A DNA stretch of 13,109 bases. Origin: Acidobacteriota bacterium. Its GTDB lineage: Bacteria > Acidobacteriota > Terriglobia > UBA7540. The position numbers were made by a program, and so were the translations under genes. This document shows, piece by piece, positions 6,586 to 13,109 of this stretch. The notes below the pieces were generated by a model. It ran no database searches. It had not been told where the DNA came from and saw only the letters and a program-made list of their open reading frames with translations. Every line of letters starts with the position of its first letter. The stretch's first letter is position 1. The stretch covers positions 1 to 13,109 of the forward strand of contig JAKASC010000041.1 of assembly GCA_021828245.1 (NCBI GenBank). The letters are read 5' to 3'.

Positions 6586-6613
6586 TTGACAACCAATGAT
6601 CTCCTGATGTATT
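6586..6613 (+). promoter_or_regulatory. Candidate sigma-70 promoter for the TonB receptor
   Basis: A consensus -35 TTGACA lies at 6586-6591, and TGTATT (6608-6613, four of six consensus bases) follows at 16-bp spacing. Transcription would begin near 6620, giving an untranslated leader of about 140 bases. Candidate operator 2 would then lie just downstream of the start point, a position suited to repression. Confidence 0.4.
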
Positions 6614-6635
6614 GATGATTCCGCGTTACTGTAAG

Positions 6636-6656
6636 GTGTTCTGTATTGCTGAACTA
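6636..6656. promoter_or_regulatory. Candidate IclR operator 2, near the receptor promoter
   Basis: GTTC (6638-6641) and GAAC (6651-6654) are inverted with the same 9-base spacing as in operator 1. Aligned on that axis the two sites share TTC-n-GTATT-n-C-n-GAA, 12 of 21 positions. Two copies of one architecture in a single divergent spacer make regulation of both genes by the adjacent IclR plausible. Confidence 0.4.
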
Positions 6657-6745
6657 TTTGTGTGCTGTAAGCGACTAATTTTCGTTTTTTAGCCAGCCCC
6701 CAGCCTGGCGACTGACTCGTTGGGTATTGGGCCTCACCAGACCAT

Positions 6746-6752
6746 AAGGAGG
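6746..6752 (+). promoter_or_regulatory. Ribosome-binding site of the TonB receptor
   Basis: AAGGAGG with 9-base spacing to ATG 6762 decides that start over the in-frame TTG at 6720. Confidence 0.7.
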
Positions 6753-6761
6753 GCAAAGATC

Positions 6762-9700
6762 ATGCAGACGTACAGAGAGCTTCACAGCCATTTTAGACTA
6801 ATAGAAGCGGTTGTCTGTTGCTTGCTATGGCTTGCACTAGCGGCTACTGCCTTTGCGCAGTTCATTCCTACTGGCACGGTGGTTGGAACCGTCAAAGACC
6901 AGGCCGGAGCGGTGGTGCCCAAAGCCACTGTAAAGCTGACCAACACACAAACGGGGATTACGCGGTCCGCCGTTTCCAATGGCCGCGGCGAATATTTGGT
7001 CCCGGCTGTTCCCGCCGGGACGTACCGCGTTACTGCCGCCGCGCCGGGATTCCAGCGGTTCACCCAAGAGCTTATCGTTCAGGCGGCGGGTTCGACCACG
7101 GTCGATGTGACCTTGCACGTCGGCGCCGTCAAGCAAGTGGTTCAGGTCAACTCTCTCGCTCCCTTGCTCAACACTTCATCAGGGACGCTGTCCAACGTCA
7201 TCACGAATACCCAGATCTCGAACTTGCCTCTGCTGGGCCAAAACGCGCTTTCACTGGTTCCGCTCACCGCCGGAATTACCACCGTGTTTGCTCCCGGTCT
7301 GTCGGCGGCGGCGATGAATGTCAACGCCATGAACACCGTCTCCTATTTCTCGGCGAACGGAGGGGACTTTGAAAGTAACGAATTTACTCTGGACGGCAAT
7401 CCCGACAACCTCACCGACCGCGCCCAATATATGCCGCCCGTGAATCAAATTCAGGAAATGAGCGTGGTTACGAACTCATACGATGCCCAGTATGGTCACG
7501 GCTCGGGGGCGCAAGTCGTCATGATTACGAAAGGCGGGACCAACGAGTTTCATGGAGAAGCCGACGACTTCCTCCAGAATACCGCTCTGAACGCCAACAA
7601 TTTTTTCAGCAACCGTGACGGCCTCGCCACGCCGCCCGTTCACATAAATCAGTTTGGAGCGTCGGTGGGAGGCCCCATCCGCCGGAATCACGCCTTCTTC
7701 TTTTTCGATTACGAGGGCATTCGATCCACGACACCCACTACCGATGTTGGAACTGTCCCAACCGCAGCGCAGCGCAGTGGTGACTTTTCCCAGACTTTTG
7801 CCCCGAACGGGGCGCAGATTCAGATATTCAATCCTTTTTCCACGATTCCTAACCCGGCTATTCCGGGGCAGTATATTCGCACGCAGTTTCCGGGAAACAT
7901 CATTCCCGCTACCGATATCAACCCCGCGAGCAAGGGCATATTCTCTCTCCTTCCGGCGCCCAACCGGCCGGGCGAACCGATTACCGGCGTCAACAATTAC
8001 ATTCAGAACGTGATCACCTCCACACCAATGAACGATTATTCCGGTCGGGTTGACGTGGCAATTACACCGGCCAACCATCTTTTTGCGCGTTATTCCGAAG
8101 AAAAAACCCTTTCGCTCCCGGGCACGTTCCTCATACCCAGCGCTCCGAGCGACACCCAGCAAATCAATACCGTTCTCGGGATCACATCCACCCCGAGTCC
8201 CACATGGGTGCTTCAGGCCAACGTCGGTTGGGAAGGATGGGCCAATGACTTTGTCACGCCACGACAAAACATGTCGGGCCTGGGGTTTTCACCCGCGTTT
8301 CTTTCGGAGTACGGCTCACAATATATTCCCAACTTCAGCATTTCGGACATGTCAGCTTTCGGGAACGGCGCTACTTCCTACGATCACGATCCGACGTGGG
8401 GCTTCAACCTGAATATCGGGCATACCCACGGCTCGCAGAACATAAAGTGGGGATTCTCCTGGCAGGTCAAGCAGGATAATTCCGGCGCCGCGCCTTACTC
8501 CTACAACTTCAGATTCGATCGCCAGTTCACACAGGGTCCTAACCCCACGCTCATCGCCCCCACCAGTGGCTACGGTATCGCCTCGTTCCTGTTGGGCGCG
8601 ATGTCACCGACCACCGAAAGCTTTCAGGCTACCAATTCTAGCGAAGCGACTACCTTCCCTTACTACGCGGCCTATTTCCAGGATGATGTCCGCCTGACTC
8701 CGAGATTGAGCGTGAATGCAGGCGTCCGATGGGAGGTATGGCAACCAGCGACCGAGCGGTACAACCGCATGACGACGGGATTCGCATTTAATACACCCAA
8801 TCCCATTCAGGCGGCAGCGACCGCTAACTACGCCCTCAATCCTGTCCCCCAGCTTACTCCCAGCCAGTTTTCGGATCGCATTTTGGGCGGACTTCTTTAC
8901 GCGACTCCTTCGAACCGACGCTGGGGGAAAACCTATTGGAACGACTGGGACCCGCGCCTCGGGTTTGCTTATCGCCTGCGACACAACACGGTATTACGGG
9001 GCGGATTCGGGATATATCACTCCATCTACTGGGGCAGTTTCACGCGCCAGGGCGGGTTTACGGCGCAGACCCCGGTAACGGCCAGCATTAACGGCGTCAC
9101 GCCGGTCAACCTGCTGGACAATCCGTTTCCGAGCGGTTATACCCCCGTCACGGGATCTAGCTTGGGCCTGGCAACCGGGCTAGGCAGCTCGCTCGGAATC
9201 CTGGATCCAAACGCCCAGCCTTTTTCCGCCTCGCGCTGGGATTTTGGGGTCCAGCAAGAGATTACGCCCAACACCATGCTGGAAGTGGACTATGTGGGGA
9301 ATACGAACCTCCACCTGACAGTGGGGTCACCCAGCACCGGCACCGTCTTTACTCCTACCCCTCACATCGCTACCTCGGGCCCTTCCTCAACCGACCGGCA
9401 ATTCGTCTATCTTCCGGCCCAATATCTCTCGCTCGGCTCGCAATTATTTACGACGGTCCCTAACCCGTTCGTCGGCCTGATTCCTAGCTCCAGTCCGCTG
9501 GGGGCGCCTACGATTTCCCTGGAGAGTTTGTTGAACAATTATCCGGAATTTGTCGGCGTGGATGACTCCAGACAGACCACCGGAAGCAGCTACTACAATG
9601 CGCTCCAGGTAACGGCCACCAAGCGCACCTCGCACGGACTAATGCTCGTTGGGACCTATACTTGGTCTAAGGACCTTCTCCGTGACGAGTTCATTAACAC

Positions 9701-10256
9701 AAGTGATCCAGGGCCCAGCACGATGATTAGCAACTACGACGCGCCCCAGCGCTTCACTTTGTCTGGTGTTTATCAGCTTCCTTTTGGTCCAGGCAGAAGG
9801 TTTGGGTGGAAGAGTGGCGCCTTCTCGAAACTGGTAGGAGGGTGGCAATACGGAGTCGGTGGCGTATTTCAAAGCGGTTTTCCTGTCACCTTGGGTTCGC
9901 CTGTGAACATTGTTTCGGGGGTTGATCCTACGCTTTCCCCGAGCCAGCGGAGCGTCGATGACTGGTTTAATCTGGCTGCCCTGACGCCTTTGCCCGAATT
10001 TACGCTTCGCACTGCTTCTTGGGGGCTCAATAGTCTACGAGCCGACGCTGAAGACGACTGGGATATGTCTCTGATTAAAAACACCAGCATTCATGAAAGA
10101 TACACCCTGCAATTCCGTTGGGAATTGTTTAATACCTTTAACCGGGCCCAGTTCGGCGCGCCGAATGTGAATCCCACAAGCGCGGCCTATGGGAACATCA
10201 CCACTCAGGCCAACCAGCCTCGCGCCATGCAAGTCGCGCTCCGGTTTCTCTTTTGA
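6762..10256 (+). CDS. TonB-dependent receptor, Oar-like, with carboxypeptidase-regulatory-like domain
   Basis: This is an outer-membrane protein of 1164 residues. Residues 1-32 are a Sec signal peptide (hydrophobic LLWLALAATAFA, cut before Gln33). About 36-118 form a carboxypeptidase-regulatory-like beta-sandwich (GTVVGTVKDQAGAVVPKATV through GEYLVPAVPAGTYRVTAAAP). A plug domain follows (about 125-260), with YDAQYGHGSGAQVVMITKGG near its end, then a long beta-barrel. The barrel has repeated aromatic strands (FFFFDYEGIR, YYAAYFQDDVRLTPRLSVNA, TYTWSK) and ends in QVALRFLF, whose terminal Phe fits recognition by the barrel-assembly machinery. Architecture and length are those of the receptors abundant in Acidobacteriota. 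They are thought to import oligosaccharides or other large nutrients, but no SusD-like partner is present here. The start is chosen by AAGGAGG at 6746-6752. It is divergent from iclR, with candidate operators between them. The ligand is unknown. Confidence 0.93.
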   Translation: MQTYRELHSHFRLIEAVVCCLLWLALAATAFAQFIPTGTVVGTVKDQAGAVVPKATVKLTNTQTGITRSAVSNGRGEYLVPAVPAGTYRVTAAAPGFQRFTQELIVQAAGSTTVDVTLHVGAVKQVVQVNSLAPLLNTSSGTLSNVITNTQISNLPLLGQNALSLVPLTAGITTVFAPGLSAAAMNVNAMNTVSYFSANGGDFESNEFTLDGNPDNLTDRAQYMPPVNQIQEMSVVTNSYDAQYGHGSGAQVVMITKGGTNEFHGEADDFLQNTALNANNFFSNRDGLATPPVHINQFGASVGGPIRRNHAFFFFDYEGIRSTTPTTDVGTVPTAAQRSGDFSQTFAPNGAQIQIFNPFSTIPNPAIPGQYIRTQFPGNIIPATDINPASKGIFSLLPAPNRPGEPITGVNNYIQNVITSTPMNDYSGRVDVAITPANHLFARYSEEKTLSLPGTFLIPSAPSDTQQINTVLGITSTPSPTWVLQANVGWEGWANDFVTPRQNMSGLGFSPAFLSEYGSQYIPNFSISDMSAFGNGATSYDHDPTWGFNLNIGHTHGSQNIKWGFSWQVKQDNSGAAPYSYNFRFDRQFTQGPNPTLIAPTSGYGIASFLLGAMSPTTESFQATNSSEATTFPYYAAYFQDDVRLTPRLSVNAGVRWEVWQPATERYNRMTTGFAFNTPNPIQAAATANYALNPVPQLTPSQFSDRILGGLLYATPSNRRWGKTYWNDWDPRLGFAYRLRHNTVLRGGFGIYHSIYWGSFTRQGGFTAQTPVTASINGVTPVNLLDNPFPSGYTPVTGSSLGLATGLGSSLGILDPNAQPFSASRWDFGVQQEITPNTMLEVDYVGNTNLHLTVGSPSTGTVFTPTPHIATSGPSSTDRQFVYLPAQYLSLGSQLFTTVPNPFVGLIPSSSPLGAPTISLESLLNNYPEFVGVDDSRQTTGSSYYNALQVTATKRTSHGLMLVGTYTWSKDLLRDEFINTSDPGPSTMISNYDAPQRFTLSGVYQLPFGPGRRFGWKSGAFSKLVGGWQYGVGGVFQSGFPVTLGSPVNIVSGVDPTLSPSQRSVDDWFNLAALTPLPEFTLRTASWGLNSLRADAEDDWDMSLIKNTSIHERYTLQFRWELFNTFNRAQFGAPNVNPTSAAYGNITTQANQPRAMQVALRFLF

Positions 10257-10618
10257 GGCGCTGAAAAAATCTATCAAAAGCGGCCGACAAGGGAATGATT
10301 TGGACGCAGAACCAGTTGCTTAGGTGCAGGTCTGTACGGTCAGAATGATTAAACAACCGTCTTACCTCAGCCGACGCCGCGCCAAATGCAGGTGGCGCCG
10401 AAGTTGATCTCCTGAAGGAGTGCTGACTGATGTAGAACCTAAGCGTTTGGAGTGGCTTTACGTCGGGCACGAAGGCGAGTTTTTTCCTGGAGAACAGCAG
10501 AACCCCGGGTCTGACGCCGCTTTTGCCTTAATGGCCACACCCGATGACGGTGCTCGTTAACGAAAGATTGACCGGGCCGGGCGTTTGTTTGAAGTGACCC
10601 GGGAGGGGAGACGAGAGG
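10257..10618. other. Receptor-GH13 intergenic spacer, no supported gene
   Basis: These 362 bases show no clear terminator or promoter. A 46-codon frame runs from GTG 10420 to TAA 10558-10560, with AAGGAG touching its start. Its product (EWLYVGHEGEFFPGEQQNPG in the middle) is not recognisable, and a frame this long is not improbable by chance. CGTTAACG (10555-10562) is a perfect 8-bp palindrome. The spacer may be decayed coding DNA, but I cannot name a source. Confidence 0.3.
10605..10610 (+). promoter_or_regulatory. Ribosome-binding site supporting a TTG start
   Basis: GGGGAG, within GGGAGGGGAG at 10601-10610, has 8-base spacing to TTG 10619. An in-frame TGA at 10595-10597 excludes earlier starts, and the next ATG lies inside the Tat signal, after the twin arginines. 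Confidence 0.5.
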
Positions 10619-12508
10619 TTGAAGAAACGGCGGCGTGACAGCCTAGGCCCGCTGCGACGGGAGTTCCTCAAATTGACAATGGGCGGCATGGCAGCCTTCG
10701 CCCTGCCAGTCAGTCCGCGCAGGGCTGGGAACCAGGTGGCACCCGCGGCTGGTTCCCTGGAACCCTCCGTTCAGCCGCCTTCGCCCCCGTGGGTGAAAGA
10801 CCTGATCATTTATGAAATAGCCACAAAAGGATTTACATCACCCGACGGACCTGAAACTGGCACGTTTGAGAGCCTCGCGGCAAAGCTCCTTTACCTGCAC
10901 GAGTTGGGGATAACGGGCATATGGTTGACGGGCTATTCGCTGTGTGATCCCCACCACTTCTACAACATCTGGACGCAATATGCCGTTATCGAGCCCGACA
11001 GGTTGGATCCGACGCTCGGTACCGGAAAGCAGTTTCGGGCTCTGGTCGACGGATGCCACGAGCAAGGCATCCGAGTATTCCTGGATGTCATCACGCACGG
11101 AGTGATGAAACAAAGCCCGTTGACCAAGAAACATCCTCATTGGTTTCGAGGTGGAAGTTGGGGAATGATCGATTACGACTGGTACGGCGGACATACGGAT
11201 CTTGATGACTGGTGGGTCAAGGTTTACACCGATTATGTAATCAAATACGGAGTAGATGGTTACCGCCTGGACGTGGCAATTTACCGGCCCGACCTTTGGG
11301 AAAGGATCCGGCAGAACGCTGCGGCGGCGGGGCATGACATAGCGATTTTCGAAGAGGCCAATGCACCCATTCCCGGTGTCGAGGATTTTACCCAGCATGA
11401 GAACGACATCACCCTCTCGGAGTTTGCGACCCTTCTGCTTACTGAGCACCGGCTCAATGAGGTTCTAGCTCGTGCGATCCCCGAATTCTATGGCTGGAAA
11501 TTCGGCAAGGTCGGCAACTACCGAGTTGTCATCCAATATTCGGATGATGGAAGCAGGGTTGAAGGCGCGACGGACGGCACGGAAACACTACGCGTTCATC
11601 TGGACGGGCTGACCCGCGATATGGTTTCCCGGCGACGGGGCGACAACAAGCCGGATGGGATTGCTGACGTCCAACTAACAGTCGAGCGTGTCGCCGCAAG
11701 GCCGATAGAAAATATCATAGTTGCCGACGGCATAGGTGAACAGTGGCAACTTCACGGTTCTAATCACTTACCACTAGCGGTCGAAGGGAAGCCGCCCTCT
11801 CTGCAGCTTTACCTGGCGACGCTCGCGCATGGCTGGCCCTCCGTTCTCCTGAGCTGCCACGACAACGGTTGGCAGGGATTTCCGCTAAACAAGAACCCGT
11901 ATGTGGCCCAAGGGAGCCGCGCGCTTTTCGGCTACTCCGTTTTGTTCACGCCGATGATTCCCATCTTTTTTTCGGGCGAGGAATTCAACGCCACCTTCCG
12001 GCCGATCCCATGGGAATCTCCATTTCTGTATGGCGGCAAGGAACCAGGCAAAGGCCGTTGGCTTTATGGATGCATGCTCGACTGGCGAGAGCACAATGAG
12101 CCTCGACACCGGGCGATGTTTGACGACGTGAGGAAGATGATTGCCATTCGCAAGCAGGAAGCGGAAACACTCATCGTCCAGCCGGACGACGTCAGGCCCA
12201 ACGTGATGGCCGTCGACTGCGAACACGATATTTCGGTGCCGACGCCCTATGTGCGCTGGCGAGGCCTACGCGCCATCGTGATCGCAGCGAATCGCGATCC
12301 AGAGCGCGTAGCCCACCTCAGACTGCGAATTCCCCTGAACGAGATTGGGTTGTCCGGGCATAGGAGCTACAAGGTTACCAACCTATGGGCCGGAGGCGCT
12401 CCGAAAGTCTATTCGGAAGCCGCGTTCGCTGCCCTCCCGTTGACGGTGCGGCAAGACAAGACGGCGAGCGGCGGTCTCAGCATACTCAAGATCGAGGCAA
12501 ATTCGTGA
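10619..12508 (+). CDS. Alpha-amylase family (GH13) glycosidase, Tat-exported
   Basis: The protein has 629 residues from a TTG start. The N-terminus carries a twin-arginine signal, RREFLK (13-18), followed by MGGMAAFALPV, so it should be exported folded. The (beta/alpha)8 barrel begins at about residue 58. The GH13 conserved regions are visible: DVITH (156-160), GYRLD with nucleophile Asp218 and its arginine partner Arg216, FEEANAP with acid/base Glu246 (less likely Glu245), and CHDNG with Asp415 as transition-state stabiliser. The catalytic triad is thus intact. Between the acid/base and stabiliser strands lies a long beta-rich stretch (about 290-395) that looks like an inserted module. A C-terminal beta-domain (about 545-629) closes the protein. 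The enzyme should hydrolyse or transfer alpha-glucosidic bonds; trehalose- or sucrose-type or maltodextrin substrates cannot be told apart. It is co-directional with the receptor but 362 bases away, so a shared operon is uncertain. Confidence 0.9.
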   Translation: MKKRRRDSLGPLRREFLKLTMGGMAAFALPVSPRRAGNQVAPAAGSLEPSVQPPSPPWVKDLIIYEIATKGFTSPDGPETGTFESLAAKLLYLHELGITGIWLTGYSLCDPHHFYNIWTQYAVIEPDRLDPTLGTGKQFRALVDGCHEQGIRVFLDVITHGVMKQSPLTKKHPHWFRGGSWGMIDYDWYGGHTDLDDWWVKVYTDYVIKYGVDGYRLDVAIYRPDLWERIRQNAAAAGHDIAIFEEANAPIPGVEDFTQHENDITLSEFATLLLTEHRLNEVLARAIPEFYGWKFGKVGNYRVVIQYSDDGSRVEGATDGTETLRVHLDGLTRDMVSRRRGDNKPDGIADVQLTVERVAARPIENIIVADGIGEQWQLHGSNHLPLAVEGKPPSLQLYLATLAHGWPSVLLSCHDNGWQGFPLNKNPYVAQGSRALFGYSVLFTPMIPIFFSGEEFNATFRPIPWESPFLYGGKEPGKGRWLYGCMLDWREHNEPRHRAMFDDVRKMIAIRKQEAETLIVQPDDVRPNVMAVDCEHDISVPTPYVRWRGLRAIVIAANRDPERVAHLRLRIPLNEIGLSGHRSYKVTNLWAGGAPKVYSEAAFAALPLTVRQDKTASGGLSILKIEANS

Positions 12509-12583
12509 TGTCCACTGCCAGCCATCATCTCGTTGCTGGATGATAGTCACCGGACGGGAGGCATCTGCCGGTCTGAAGAGCCT

Positions 12584-12685
12584 GTGTGACAGCCTCGGCT
12601 TTTGTGCTGTAGCGGCGCTCGATGGGCGCCGAATCTAATAAAGACCGGCGGTCATAGACCGCCGCTACAACTGTAGTTGTCACAC
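12584..12685. repeat. REP-pair (BIME-like) palindromic element with outer inverted repeats
   Basis: The core 12608-12669 has outer arms TGTAGCGGCG and CGCCGCTACA, exact inverses. Each half forms its own hairpin: CGGCGC-7 nt-GCGCCG on the left and CGGCGGTC-ATA-GACCGCCG on the right. Around the core, GTGTGACA (12584-12591) and TGTCACAC (12678-12685) form a second, exact 8-bp inverted pair. This is the layout of paired REP sequences, which are typically multi-copy and mobilised by RAYT transposases. The copy number in this genome cannot be seen from the window. Confidence 0.65.
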
Positions 12686-12722
12686 CGTCCCTGAGGCCCG
12701 ACTCTACGCAGTGCGCCCTACG

Positions 12723-12746
12723 AAGGCGTGATTTCGCCGCCTTTTT
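12723..12746 (+). terminator. Candidate intrinsic terminator
   Basis: AAGGCG (12723-12728) and CGCCTT (12738-12743) form a perfect 6-bp stem with a 9-base loop, ending in a run of five T (12742-12746). It is 215 bases past the GH13 stop codon, beyond the REP element. It could end that transcript, but the stem is short. Confidence 0.35.
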
Positions 12747-12751
12747 AGAAA

Positions 12752-12933
12752 AACGAACTCGATTTTCTGCCTAAAATTTCGATTAAGTCGCCTGTTTTAT
12801 GCGACTTAAATATTTAGGAACGAACTTGGCTTGTCTTCCTTTAGATTCAATAACATACCGCGTCCAAGAGAGTTCGTTCCCTCTAGAGCAAAATTTAGAT
12901 CGTTTGGTTTCATAGGCTTAGGCGGAGTTCGTT
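12752..12933. repeat. Four copies of the octamer AGTTCGTT in both orientations
   Basis: AACGAACT occurs at 12752-12759 and 12819-12826, and its complement AGTTCGTT at 12871-12878 and 12926-12933. The last two extend to GAGTTCGTTCC. The second and third lie inside a longer imperfect inverted pair, GGAACGAACTTGG (12817-12829) and CCAAGAGAGTTCGTTCC (12864-12880). Confidence 0.5.
12783..12809. other. 9-bp perfect inverted repeat
   Basis: TTAAGTCGC (12783-12791) and GCGACTTAA (12801-12809) are exact inverses around a 9-base AT-rich loop. The stem sits in an AT-rich spacer without reading frames. It could be an operator or an RNA stem; nothing in the sequence decides between them. Confidence 0.45.
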
Positions 12934-12971
12934 CCGCAATAAACAATCTTTTTCCACTTTTTCACGGCTCA

Positions 12972-13019
12972 GGCGGCGTTTCTGAAGTAGCTGGCGGCGT
13001 TTCCTGATTATAAGTAGCT
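12972..13019 (+). repeat. Imperfect tandem duplication
   Basis: Two adjacent units both begin GGCGGCGTTTC and end AGTAGCT (12972-12992 and 12993-13019). The second is six bases longer. A looser third relative, GGCTTAGGCGGAGTT, lies at 12915-12929. Confidence 0.5.
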
Positions 13020-13047
13020 TTCAAGATGAGACTAGCAATGATACAAT
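13019..13047 (+). promoter_or_regulatory. Candidate promoter for a leaderless transcript
   Basis: TTTCAA (13019-13024) is followed at 17 bp by TACAAT (13042-13047), five of six bases of the -10 consensus. Only six bases separate the -10 from ATG 13054, so the predicted transcription start falls on or beside the A of the start codon. No ribosome-binding site is present. Confidence 0.45.
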
Positions 13048-13053
13048 CGCGGC

Positions 13054-13109
13054 ATGTCAAGACCACGACGTATCGATTGGACACTGGTCTCCAAAGCGCA
13101 AGCTACGGT
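13054..13109 (+). CDS. Unidentified gene, 5' part only
   Basis: The ATG opens a frame reading MSRPRRIDWTLVSKAQAT that runs off the window end. The basic start is common in DNA-binding proteins and transposases, but 18 codons are too few to identify it. The start is supported by the well-spaced -10/-35 boxes directly upstream, not by a Shine-Dalgarno. Confidence 0.4.
   Translation, partial: MSRPRRIDWTLVSKAQAT

Noticed and set aside
6397..6756. 119-residue minus-strand frame in the iclR/receptor spacer
   Set aside because: No family likeness and no ribosome-binding site; it spans the candidate promoter and operator 2 of the receptor.
7476..8267. 263-residue minus-strand open frame
   Set aside because: It is antisense to the plug and barrel of the TonB receptor; composition and lack of motifs mark it as a shadow.
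10330..10350. Possible third operator-like site (TCTGTACGGTCAGAA)
   Set aside because: The half-sites are out of register by one base compared with the two sites in the iclR/receptor spacer.
12518..12539. CCAGC/GCTGG hairpin just after the GH13 stop as terminator
   Set aside because: The stem is five pairs with a 12-base loop and no T-run; alternative pairings compete.

Overview
The window looks like a chromosomal piece of an Acidobacteriota genome. This is inferred from style, not from a marker gene. It carries a large Oar-type TonB-dependent receptor (carboxypeptidase-regulatory-like domain, plug and barrel in about 1160 residues), a relic of a second receptor of the same type, a relic of a GMC oxidoreductase, a Tat-exported GH13 enzyme, and a GC-rich palindromic intergenic repeat of the GTAGCGGCG type. 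No rRNA, tRNA or CRISPR array was seen. The base composition is moderately GC-rich, except for an AT-rich stretch at about 12740-13050.

Layout. At the left edge (208-324) is a broken start of a VOC/glyoxalase-like gene. From 361 to 6356 all intact genes lie on the minus strand. In transcription order they are an IclR-family regulator (6356-5448), a graveyard of gene relics (about 5434-4658), a secreted type-B carboxylesterase (4558-2990), a DHDPS/N-acetylneuraminate-lyase-family aldolase or dehydratase (2731-1820), and an MFS transporter of the anion:cation symporter type (1659-361). Divergent from the regulator, on the plus strand, is the TonB-dependent receptor (6762-10256), followed by the GH13 protein (10619-12508). 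The right end holds a REP-pair element, an AT-rich repeat-filled spacer, and the first 18 codons of an unidentified gene that appears to start without a leader.

How the genes may work together. An IclR regulator, an organic-acid or sugar-acid MFS permease, a DHDPS-superfamily enzyme, an exported esterase and an outer-membrane receptor fit uptake and breakdown of a carbohydrate or sugar acid, with the esterase and the GH13 protein acting outside the cytoplasm. The exact substrate cannot be read from the sequence. Two similar palindromes in the iclR/receptor spacer suggest that the regulator controls itself and the receptor.

The most unusual structure is a pair of 89-bp direct repeats (2729-2817 and 5434-5522, 75/89 identical by hand alignment, no gaps). 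Each contains the end of an iclR gene, its stop codon merged with a ribosome-binding site, and the next gene's start codon. At one copy the regulator is intact but its downstream gene has been replaced by receptor and GMC debris. At the other copy the downstream gene (the aldolase family member) is intact but only the regulator's last 24 codons remain. The two junctions look like complementary leftovers of a duplicated iclR-enzyme operon, or the edges of an inserted block.
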